From CAYXXZ01 sp964469165 (GTDB lineage: Bacteria; Pseudomonadota; Gammaproteobacteria; Pseudomonadales; Porticoccaceae), in assembly GCA_964469165.1 (NCBI GenBank), contig CAYXXZ010000019.1:1-38626 (forward strand): a DNA stretch of 38,626 nt, given 5' to 3'. Below, piece after piece: positions 16,101 through 23,336 of the stretch. The notes beneath the pieces are model-generated. The model searched no databases. It had not been told where the DNA came from and worked only from the letters and a program-made list of their open reading frames with translations. The translations under genes were made by a program, and so were the position numbers. Position 1 is the stretch's first letter. Every line of letters starts with the position of its first letter.

Positions 16101-18392
16101 ATGAAACACAACTTTAAAACAAAGGCGCTTGCGCTTGTTGTTGCACCTGCGCTGTCCATTCCGGTACAGGCGCAAATCGAAGAAATCATCGTAACCGCCA
16201 CTCGCCGTGCCGAAACCCAGCAGTCGGTGCCGATCAGTATTACTGCCTTGTCCGCTGACCGTCTGGCCAAAGCGGGCATGGATGGCGTCCGGGATCTCGC
16301 AATGGTCACGCCCGGTCTCAACATGGAAATGCGTTCCAACGTTTTCATTCCCTACATTCGCGGTATCGGTGCCCAGGATACATCGGGTGGCCAGGAAGCA
16401 AGCGTGGCCATCTACATCGATGGTGTATACCAGAGCAGCTCTCACGCTGGGGCACTGAGCTTCAACAACATTGATCGTGTCGAGGTGCTCAAGGGCCCTC
16501 AGGGCACCCTGTTCGGCCGCAACGCGACAGGCGGCCTGATTCACGTCATCACCAAGGATCCCACTCAGGAAACCGAGGTGTTCGGCAAGGTGGGCTACGG
16601 AAATTACGACACCTGGCGGGGACAGCTCTATATTGGGGGCGGCATTACGGACAACCTCGCAGCCGACATTGCTCTCAACTACCTCACCCAAGGCGAGGGC
16701 TGGGGAAAAAACCTTCACAATGGCCACGACACACCAACCGACTATAACGAAGGGATTCGCACCAAGTGGGTATGGACTGGTGAAGAGACAAAGGTCACGT
16801 TCAGCGCCGACTGGCAGAACAACGAAACGGGCCAGGGCGACATGAGAATTTTCCAGCCCGGCTCAGTTGGAGCCAACGGCCACGTGCACACTGGCGGATT
16901 CTACGACATCGAGCACAACTGGCCGGGTGGCAGCAATATTCCTCCCAATATCCCCAACGGAGATAGTCCCGTCGCCACGTCCTACGTCAAGAACTGGGGA
17001 CTTACGCTAAAAGTGGACCACCAGATGAGTTGGGCCGACTTCGTCAGCATCACAGCTCACAGGGAACTCGAACAGTTCAACACGTTCGATAACGACGGTC
17101 TGCCAATCAGCCTCGTCGACGCGCAACAGGATGTCAACGAAACCGAAACATTCACGCAGGAATTCCAGCTGATGTCCAACGGCGAGGGTCGGCTCGACTG
17201 GATCGTTGGTGCATTTTTTCTCGATGACACCAGCGGCTATGGCGGCCCGAACGGACTCACCCTCATTGGTGACCACATCATCCCCATCCCCGGCGCCATG
17301 GTTTCCTTCCTGGACCCCATTGAAACCCAATCAATGGCGGCATTCGCCGAGGTGACCTACGACTTTACCGAAGCCACGAGTTTGACGGTGGGCGCGCGCC
17401 TTACCCGTGAAACCAAGGAAATCACCGGGAAACAACGTATTTATTTCCCCCCCGGGGTATTCGGACCCGACGAAGTGGTTCAGTACATCTATTTCGACGA
17501 AACCTTTGAAGCTGCCAATGGCGTCGATCTCGAGGAAACCTGGACAGAACCAACATTCAAGATTTCACTCAATCACAACATCAATGACAACGTCATGGTG
17601 TACGGCTCCTATAACCGTGGCTTCCGCAGCGGCTCCTACAATACGGTGGGTGTGACTGGGGTACCTGTAAAACCCGAGCTGGTCGATGCCTATGAAATCG
17701 GCTTCAAGAGCGACCTTTTCGACAGACGGGTTCGCTTCAACGGCGCCTTCTTCTACTACGATTTTCAAGACTTGCAGGTTGTTATCGCCCGCGGCGCTTC
17801 CACCGACCTTCTCAACGCCGGTGAAGCCGAAATATACGGTTTTGACGGAGAACTCGAAGTCAGCCTCAGCGATAACCTGACGGCACGTGCAGGTCTTTCG
17901 CTGCTGGAAACGGAGTACACCAAGTTTGAGGAAGGCAACCTGTGTTCGCATCGCGGTCCCGACGGCAAGACCTATTCCGGTGACAGCCCGGCGACCGTCG
18001 GTCAGGAATGTAATGTTACCGGCAACGACATGGTGCGTTCGCCCGACACCACGTTCAATATCGGTTTCGTGTACAGCAAACCTCTTGAGTATGGCATTGT
18101 CGGAGCCTCTCTCGATTATTCATGGAAAGACAAGTTTTTCTGGGAAGTTGATAACCGTCTCTACGAACCTTCTGTTGGCGTGCTCAACGGCACACTTTCC
18201 TGGGAGACCCCGGATGAGGCCTTTGGTGTGACCTTGTGGGGCAAGAATCTCACGGATGAAAAATACGCCAACTTCCAGGTTGCCCAGGCAAGCTGTGGTG
18301 CTGATTGCGCCAACAATCCGGCGGGCGTAGGCGACCATTACAGCCCGGCGGCTCCGCGCACCTGGGGTGTGGATTTCAATTTCCGCTTCTAG
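16101..18392 (+). CDS. TonB-dependent outer-membrane receptor
   Basis: 763 residues. Signal peptide at 1-24 ending VQAQ, then a TonB-box-like EEIIVTATRRAE (26-37). The plug domain (about 40-160) contains SVAIYIDGVYQ and VEVLKGPQGTLFGRNATGG, followed by a 22-strand barrel ending in the terminal aromatic FNFRF. A Cys pair near 745-750 and another in the 620-645 loop could form disulfides. It imports a scarce or bulky substrate using the proton-motive force through TonB/ExbBD. The plug style is that of the large family of Sphingomonas and Halieaceae receptors usually placed next to catabolic genes. It lies 526 bp upstream of tmm but behind a repeat, so cotranscription is unlikely. GGGGAG precedes the ATG. 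The ligand cannot be assigned. Confidence 0.94.
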   Translation: MKHNFKTKALALVVAPALSIPVQAQIEEIIVTATRRAETQQSVPISITALSADRLAKAGMDGVRDLAMVTPGLNMEMRSNVFIPYIRGIGAQDTSGGQEASVAIYIDGVYQSSSHAGALSFNNIDRVEVLKGPQGTLFGRNATGGLIHVITKDPTQETEVFGKVGYGNYDTWRGQLYIGGGITDNLAADIALNYLTQGEGWGKNLHNGHDTPTDYNEGIRTKWVWTGEETKVTFSADWQNNETGQGDMRIFQPGSVGANGHVHTGGFYDIEHNWPGGSNIPPNIPNGDSPVATSYVKNWGLTLKVDHQMSWADFVSITAHRELEQFNTFDNDGLPISLVDAQQDVNETETFTQEFQLMSNGEGRLDWIVGAFFLDDTSGYGGPNGLTLIGDHIIPIPGAMVSFLDPIETQSMAAFAEVTYDFTEATSLTVGARLTRETKEITGKQRIYFPPGVFGPDEVVQYIYFDETFEAANGVDLEETWTEPTFKISLNHNINDNVMVYGSYNRGFRSGSYNTVGVTGVPVKPELVDAYEIGFKSDLFDRRVRFNGAFFYYDFQDLQVVIARGASTDLLNAGEAEIYGFDGELEVSLSDNLTARAGLSLLETEYTKFEEGNLCSHRGPDGKTYSGDSPATVGQECNVTGNDMVRSPDTTFNIGFVYSKPLEYGIVGASLDYSWKDKFFWEVDNRLYEPSVGVLNGTLSWETPDEAFGVTLWGKNLTDEKYANFQVAQASCGADCANNPAGVGDHYSPAAPRTWGVDFNFRF

Positions 18393-18418
18393 GAGAGACG
18401 CAAACCCGGCTTGCACAT

Positions 18419-18534
18419 AAGTCGGTAATTTGCTCTGTAGGCTGTAAGCTTCAAGTTAAATTCTGGCAGAACTCAATTCTTCCAAGGTTCCTACTTAAAG
18501 CTTACGGCTTACAGCTCTTCATACGCCCACCGAC
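18419..18534. repeat. hairpin repeat family, copy D with partial outer inverted repeats
   Basis: Core GGCTGTAAGCTTCAAG pairs with CTTAAAGCTTACGGCTTACA. The left outer arm AAGTCGGTAATTTGC is matched at the right by a degraded CCGAC. It lies just past the TonB receptor stop. Confidence 0.8.
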
Positions 18535-18674
18535 AAACCCCGCTTCATTTGGGTGGATTTCCCCCATCATGACAGCTATTTAGCGCTTGAATATCAGCAA
18601 ATCCTGAGCTGAAGAAACAGGGTTTGGCCAGCCACCTTAAAAATAAACCTGGTTTTATGTTATGATGCGCGCCT

Positions 18675-18690
18675 CACGACACAAGTCGTG
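18675..18690. promoter_or_regulatory. inverted repeats upstream of tmm (candidate operators)
   Basis: CACGAC-ACAA-GTCGTG is a perfect 6-bp inverted repeat. A second one, GCGAA-ATTA-TTCGC, lies 25 bp further on at 18715-18728. They lie just after a TTATGTTATGAT sequence that could be a -10 region. Both are candidates for regulator binding or for leader RNA hairpins. Confidence 0.35.
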
Positions 18691-18767
18691 CTTGATTTTG
18701 CCGCGCAGTACACAGCGAAATTATTCGCAATTCCGCTTAAACATAGGCCGCTCAACGAGCGAGCGCT

Positions 18768-18854
18768 ATGAGCATTGTTTTCAAGCTTTCTTTCTGCTTC
18801 GGCCTGACTTTGCCGATTGTCGTCGTGTATTCATTGCAACCCATCTTTGGATGA
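18768..18854 (+). CDS. possible 28-residue hydrophobic leader peptide
   Basis: ATG to TGA encodes MSIVFKLSFCFGLTLPIVVV and eight more residues. It is almost entirely hydrophobic after Lys6 and would form one membrane segment. It lies 64 bp upstream of tmm. The ribosome site is weak and no homologue is known to me, so it may be a chance frame. Confidence 0.22.
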   Translation: MSIVFKLSFCFGLTLPIVVVYSLQPIFG

Positions 18855-18918
18855 TGCGCAGCCATTCCCTGTCCACTGTGACAGTTCTCCAGGGAAGGAG
18901 CGAAATTGAGGAGATGAC

Positions 18919-20295
18919 ATGACAACACGAATTGCCATTCTTGGCGCCGGCCCCAGCGGTTTGGCGCAGTTGCGAGCTTTTGAAAGTGCGCGTCGCCTGG
19001 GCGCGGATATCCCCCATATTGTGTGCTACGAAAAGCAAAGCGATTGGGGCGGATTGTGGAATTATACCTGGCGCACCGGCCTCGATGCCTACGGTGAGCC
19101 CGTACACGGCAGCATGTATCGCTACCTGTGGTCGAACGGCCCCAAGGAATGCCTGGAGTTTGCCGACTACAGTTTTGAAGAACATTTTGGCCGGCCCATT
19201 GCTTCCTATCCGCCCCGCGCCGTCTTGCATGACTACATCATGGGGCGCGTCGAGAAAAGCGGCGTGCGCGATTACATTCGTTTCAACACCTCTGTGCAGT
19301 GGGTCAGTTATTCAGAAGAGACAGGCGCCTTTACGGTCACTGTTCGCGATATGAAAAAAGATCGCTTCTACTCTGAAGAGTACGACTATGTGGTGGTTGC
19401 TACCGGGCATTTCTCTACTCCCAACGTGCCTTACTTCGAAGGGCTTGAGCACTTTCCCGGTCGCGTCCTCCACGCCCATGATTTTCGCGATGCCTGCGAG
19501 TTTGAGGGCAAGGATGTTTTGTTGATTGGCAGCAGCTATTCTGCCGAAGATATCGCCACGCAATGTTACAAATACGGTGCCCGATCACTGACTATCAGTC
19601 ATCGCGGTGCGCCAATGGGATTCGATTGGCCGTCGTGTTTTTCCGAAGTTCCGTTGCTGGCAAAAGTGGAAGACAAGACCGCTCATTTTGCCGATGGCAG
19701 CCAGCGTGAGGTGGATGCCATCATTCTCTGCACCGGGTATCAGCACCACTTCCCGTTCCTTCCCGATGAGTTGACGCTGCGAACCAACAACCGCATGTAT
19801 CCGGCGGGCCTGTACAAGGGCGTCTTTTTTGAGCGCAACCCCAAACTCATCTATCTCGGCATGCAGGATCAGTATTACACCTTCAATATGTTCGATGCAC
19901 AGGCCTGGTATGCAAGGGACTTTATCCTTGGCCGCTTCGATATGCCGGACGCCGAAACAATGGCGAAGGATATTCAGAAATGGCGTGAAAGGGAAAGCAA
20001 GCTCGAAACCGCTTTTGATGACGTGGATTTTCAGGCGGCCTATGTGCGCGATTTACTGCGGCATACAGACTACCCCGAACTCGATGTTGAAGGCGTTGCC
20101 GAAATTTTCAAGGCATGGTTGCGGGACAAACAAGCCGATATCCTGGGCTATCGCGACAAAAGTTATCGCTCAACCATCACCGGTACCCAATCACCGCCCC
20201 ATCACACATCCTGGATGCAAGCCATGGATGATTCGCTCGAGGCCTTCCTGAGCGATGAGTCCGAATTACCACAAGTACAGCTGAAGTACGCTTGA
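18919..20295 (+). CDS. tmm: trimethylamine monooxygenase-type FMO
   Basis: 458 residues. Bacterial Tmm oxidises trimethylamine to trimethylamine N-oxide with NADPH, O2 and FAD, and such enzymes can also oxidise other amines or indole. FAD motif GAGPSG (9-14). FMO signature FEGLEHFPGRVLHAH (173-187). NADPH motif GSSYSAED (204-211) with the Tyr207 known from the Methylophaga enzyme. RYLWSNGPKECLEF contains Asn73, the active-site Asn of this group. I recognise the whole protein as collinear with Methylophaga and Roseobacter enzymes. The segment after the NADPH motif (GFDWPSCFSEVPLL) differs from the usual GYKWPENW-type sequence, so substrate range may differ. GAGGAGATGAC precedes the ATG. A symporter and its small subunit follow. 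Confidence 0.88.
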   Translation: MTTRIAILGAGPSGLAQLRAFESARRLGADIPHIVCYEKQSDWGGLWNYTWRTGLDAYGEPVHGSMYRYLWSNGPKECLEFADYSFEEHFGRPIASYPPRAVLHDYIMGRVEKSGVRDYIRFNTSVQWVSYSEETGAFTVTVRDMKKDRFYSEEYDYVVVATGHFSTPNVPYFEGLEHFPGRVLHAHDFRDACEFEGKDVLLIGSSYSAEDIATQCYKYGARSLTISHRGAPMGFDWPSCFSEVPLLAKVEDKTAHFADGSQREVDAIILCTGYQHHFPFLPDELTLRTNNRMYPAGLYKGVFFERNPKLIYLGMQDQYYTFNMFDAQAWYARDFILGRFDMPDAETMAKDIQKWRERESKLETAFDDVDFQAAYVRDLLRHTDYPELDVEGVAEIFKAWLRDKQADILGYRDKSYRSTITGTQSPPHHTSWMQAMDDSLEAFLSDESELPQVQLKYA

Positions 20296-20317
20296 TGTTC
20301 TCGGGGTAATCCGTCTA

Positions 20318-20358
20318 CCCGTGCCTGCAGCCCAACGCAGTGTGCAGGCACGGGCCTT
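20318..20358 (+). terminator. hairpin after tmm
   Basis: CCCGTGCCTGCA (20318-20329) and TGCAGGCACGGG (20343-20354) form a perfect 12-bp stem with a 13-nt loop, 22 bp past the tmm stop and followed by CCTTTCTC. The short T-tract suggests partial termination, allowing some read-through into the symporter gene. Confidence 0.65.
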
Positions 20359-20438
20359 TCTCTCGGCAAGTCATCCCTGCCCTCGCGGTTGGCTGAGCTT
20401 GCCTTCAATGATTCTTGCCTGGCTTTGGAGAATGTGAC

Positions 20439-22133
20439 GTGAAGGATGTCTCGCTTCACCAATTATCGACATTGACAGTTATTGGGTTATTGCTCGCCTT
20501 TTACGGCGGCACCTACCTTCTGACGCTGGCCATCAAAAAGCAAAAAGAAGATACCGATGCCTTCATGGTGTCGAACCGCTCGGTGGGCTTTGGCATGGGT
20601 GCAGCCAGCATGACGGCGACCTGGATTTGGGCGGCATCATTCTACGCCGCGGCGACCTCGGGCTACACCTACGGCGTTTCCGGGCCGCTGCATTACGGTC
20701 TGTGGGGCGCGCTGATGATTCTGTTCATCTACCCCTTTGGGCGACGTTTTCGTGCCCTGGCACCCAAGGCGCATACTCTCGGTGAACTGATCCACGCCCG
20801 CCACGGCTCGTCGAGCCAACTGATTCTGGCAATCTCCAATGTCTTTGGCAGTACCATCAGCCTGATGGTCAACTTCACTGCCGCTGGCGCGCTTGTCGCC
20901 GTACTATCGCCGGTGCCTTTTCAGGTGGGCGTCATCATTGCTGCGGTGGGTGTCCTCAGTTACACATTGTGGTCGGGGTTTCGCGCCTCTGTATTGACCG
21001 ATTTTGCGCAGCTCATTGCCATGATGACGGTGGCAATTCTTATCATTCCCGTATTGTTGTTCGCCATGGGCGGCCCCGCAGCGTTGGTGGCCAACCTGGA
21101 CAAGATCACGCCAGAGCAGGCCAATCTGTTTTCCGTGGATGCGGTTTTGAACCAGGGTGCACCTTTCTTCGTTGCCGTGCTGGCGTACTCCATCGGCAAC
21201 CAGACCATCTCGCAGCGACTCTTCGCAGTGCGTGAAGATCACATCAAACCCACCTTCATCACCGCCACTATCGGTTATGGCGCCGTTGTCATCGGATTGG
21301 GCATGATCGGTCTCATGGCCCTGTTGGTTGGCGTTGAACCGATGAACGGCGACATGAACAATTTGATTCCGCAGATGGTATCGCTCTATCTGCCCGCCGG
21401 TTTCATCATGTTGTTCTTCATCCTGGTGATCGGATCGCTGTCGTCCACTGCCGACGCCGATCTCTGCGCGCTGTCCGCCATCATGATGGCGGATGTGTAC
21501 GGCAAGAATATTGCCAAGGACCATCCCAACCCGCGCAAAATGCTGCTGATCGGCCGTCTGACCATGGTAGTTGCCACGGCCATCGGTGTTATCCTCGCCA
21601 GCTTGTCTCTTGATATTCTCATGATGCTGGTGTTTGTTGGCGCGCTCTGGGGTGCCATTGTGTTTCCTGTAATCGCCAGCTGCTACTGGGATCGCGTGAC
21701 CAACAAAGCCTTCACCTCGGCCGTCGTGGCAGGCCTGGCCATGTTCTGTATCGTGCGCTTCAATTTGGTACCCCTGAAGGGCGCAATCGCTGTGTTCTTC
21801 GAGTTGATCGCCGCAGGTGGTGGCGGCGTCGTTATCGGCCTGATGGCGTTTGGTTTTTTTGGCCGCCGCGCAGGCTTGCTGGCAAGTGCTGCCGTTACCG
21901 TGCTTTTGGCCATTTACGGTCACGATTTTCTGCGTGACTATCGCGTGCTGACGGCTTCGTTGACCGCTTATGGCGCCAGCACGATTGTGTGTATCGGCGT
22001 CAGCTTGATGAGCAATACGCGGTTTGATTTTGCCGAAATCAACAAACGCATAGGCAATTATGACAATCGCAGTGAAACGGACGACCCCACCACAGAAAAT
22101 GCAATGCCTGGCATGGCAGACGCGCGAGGGTAA
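20439..22133 (+). CDS. sodium:solute symporter (SSS family)
   Basis: 564 residues from a GTG start chosen because GGAG lies 8 bases upstream; a TTG 24 bp earlier is less likely. About 13 membrane helices. Typical SSS features are the opening helix LSTLTVIGLLLAFYGGTYLL, the DTDAFMVSNRSVGFGMGAASMTATWIWAA segment, and a conserved IGSLSSTADADLCALSAIMMADVYG in helix 8-9 near the Na2 site. It imports an organic solute with Na+. It follows tmm and precedes a 44-codon membrane peptide, so its natural substrate may be a methylated amine or a related nitrogen compound. This is inference; urea-like or organic acid substrates remain possible. The tail after the last helix is acidic and polar. Confidence 0.92.
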   Translation: MKDVSLHQLSTLTVIGLLLAFYGGTYLLTLAIKKQKEDTDAFMVSNRSVGFGMGAASMTATWIWAASFYAAATSGYTYGVSGPLHYGLWGALMILFIYPFGRRFRALAPKAHTLGELIHARHGSSSQLILAISNVFGSTISLMVNFTAAGALVAVLSPVPFQVGVIIAAVGVLSYTLWSGFRASVLTDFAQLIAMMTVAILIIPVLLFAMGGPAALVANLDKITPEQANLFSVDAVLNQGAPFFVAVLAYSIGNQTISQRLFAVREDHIKPTFITATIGYGAVVIGLGMIGLMALLVGVEPMNGDMNNLIPQMVSLYLPAGFIMLFFILVIGSLSSTADADLCALSAIMMADVYGKNIAKDHPNPRKMLLIGRLTMVVATAIGVILASLSLDILMMLVFVGALWGAIVFPVIASCYWDRVTNKAFTSAVVAGLAMFCIVRFNLVPLKGAIAVFFELIAAGGGGVVIGLMAFGFFGRRAGLLASAAVTVLLAIYGHDFLRDYRVLTASLTAYGASTIVCIGVSLMSNTRFDFAEINKRIGNYDNRSETDDPTTENAMPGMADARG

Positions 22134-22178
22134 CCACGTGCTGCCTGCGATAACAATGGAACGACAGCGGAGGATGAC

Positions 22179-22313
22179 ATGACGACGGCGTTGATACTGG
22201 CCAGTTACATTCTGATCTGGCCCATCATCTCGCTCATTGTGCTGGCCGTGATAATTGGCGCCACGGTGCGCGACACCCGCAAGGCGCGGCGCGAAGGCCG
22301 GGAAGTGGTTTGA
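22179..22313 (+). CDS. putative transporter small subunit (44 residues)
   Basis: ATG to TGA encodes a 44-residue peptide: a short polar N-terminus, one long membrane helix (about 4-30, ASYILIWPIISLIVLAVIIG) and a basic cytoplasmic tail (RDTRKARREGREVV). A strong ribosome site, GGAGGATGAC, lies directly before it, 45 bp after the symporter stop. Small single-helix subunits encoded directly behind SSS or NSS transporters are known (for example MetS with MetP, and proteins annotated as putative transporter small subunit). Position, ribosome site and topology all fit that role. Confidence 0.8.
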   Translation: MTTALILASYILIWPIISLIVLAVIIGATVRDTRKARREGREVV

Positions 22314-22402
22314 CGTTGCAACCGCGCCGTCATCAGTCAGAACACTTTGTGAACCACACAAAAACCAACGGGTAAATCCTCGGCCTTGCGACAAACGCTT
22401 GC

Positions 22403-23161
22403 CTACTGAATGGTATATCCGCCATCGATAGGGAAGGATTGACCAATCACATTGGTGGCCTCATCGGACGACAACCACAGCACCAGGTTGCCGATTTCCC
22501 TGGGATCTGCCATGTGCCCCACCGGGTGTTGGCGGGCAATTACCTTCGCCACATCGGGATGTTCCGCCAGCAATTTTTCCGCAGCCGGTGTCATTACGCC
22601 GCCCGGACACACCGCATTCACGCGAATATTCTGGTTTGCATATTCAAGCGCGACTACGCGGGTCAACCCGAGAATGCCACTTTTTGATGCAGCGTAGGCC
22701 GACTGTTTCTTGCGCGCCACCAGGGCCGAGATGGAAGAACAATTCACGATGCTGCCACCGCCGTGCTCCAGGTAATGGCGAATTTCATGCTTCATGCAGT
22801 AATACGTACCGTAGAGATTGTTCTGAACGATTTGATCGAACTCATCGAATTCCGTCTCGTCAAAAAAATTCTCTTCGTTGGAAATCCCGGCATTATTGAA
22901 CGCCGCGTGAAAACGGCCATAGGTGGCAAGGATGTCGGAGAATGCCTGGTCCACATCCTTTCTGTCGGCAATATCCGCGCGGTGAAAACTGGCAATACCG
23001 CCCTGCTCCCGGATTTCATCCACCACGGTCTGCCCGGTTTCCGGATTGCGGCCGATGATGGCTACCTGTGCGCCTGCCTCGGCAAACTGAATGGCAGTCG
23101 CGCGACCAATGCCGGAGTTGCCACCAGTCACAATTACCGTCTTCCCGGAGAATTTTTTCAT
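22403..23161 (-). CDS. SDR-family oxidoreductase
   Basis: 252 residues. Cofactor motif TGGNSGIG (12-19), NNAG (89-92), and catalytic Ser143 (IVNCSSISAL), Tyr156 and Lys160 (YAASK). The C-terminus GQSFPIDGGYTIQ is typical. An Arg (IIGRN) after strand 2 suggests possible NADP binding. It resembles the glucose 1-dehydrogenase/cyclohexanol dehydrogenase-like SDRs common in catabolic clusters; the substrate is not readable. GAGGAAACC precedes the ATG. It is transcribed toward the tmm-symporter genes, whose last stop lies 90 bp away, and has no obvious operon partner. Confidence 0.92.
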   Translation of the reverse strand: MKKFSGKTVIVTGGNSGIGRATAIQFAEAGAQVAIIGRNPETGQTVVDEIREQGGIASFHRADIADRKDVDQAFSDILATYGRFHAAFNNAGISNEENFFDETEFDEFDQIVQNNLYGTYYCMKHEIRHYLEHGGGSIVNCSSISALVARKKQSAYAASKSGILGLTRVVALEYANQNIRVNAVCPGGVMTPAAEKLLAEHPDVAKVIARQHPVGHMADPREIGNLVLWLSSDEATNVIGQSFPIDGGYTIQ

Positions 23162-23227
23162 GAGGTTTCCTCGTTATTTCATTTTTGCGTGGATAATGGA
23201 TTCAGGATCCAGCTTTGAACTCTGGTC

Positions 23228-23306
23228 GAGCTATAAGCTATAAGTTAAACATCGGCAGAATTCAGTTCTTGCAGTATTCCAGTTTAAAGCTCATGGCTTA
23301 CAGCTC
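23228..23306. repeat. hairpin repeat family, copy E
   Basis: GAGCTATAAGCTATAAGTT at the left pairs with AAAGCTCATGGCTTACAGCTC at the right. The centre CGGCAGAATTCAGTTCTTGC folds. It lies between the SDR start and the uvrB stop. Outer inverted repeats are not recognisable in this copy. Confidence 0.85.
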
Positions 23307-23336
23307 GCCCTGCCTCTCGCTTGCCGTTCCAGCCAC

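Larger units (their letters stand above)
18393..18918. other. intergenic region TonB receptor-tmm
   Basis: 526 bp. It contains hairpin repeat copy D (18419-18534), then an AT-rich stretch (18636-18666), two short palindromes (18675-18690 and 18715-18728) that may be operators, and a possible 28-codon hydrophobic frame (18768-18854). The tmm promoter must lie here. Confidence 0.6.

Noticed and set aside
20904..22394. Open frame of about 500 codons opposite the symporter, rich in His and Gln
   Set aside because: Composition is that of an antisense frame of a membrane protein (His/Gln/Arg-rich); no ribosome site or domain.
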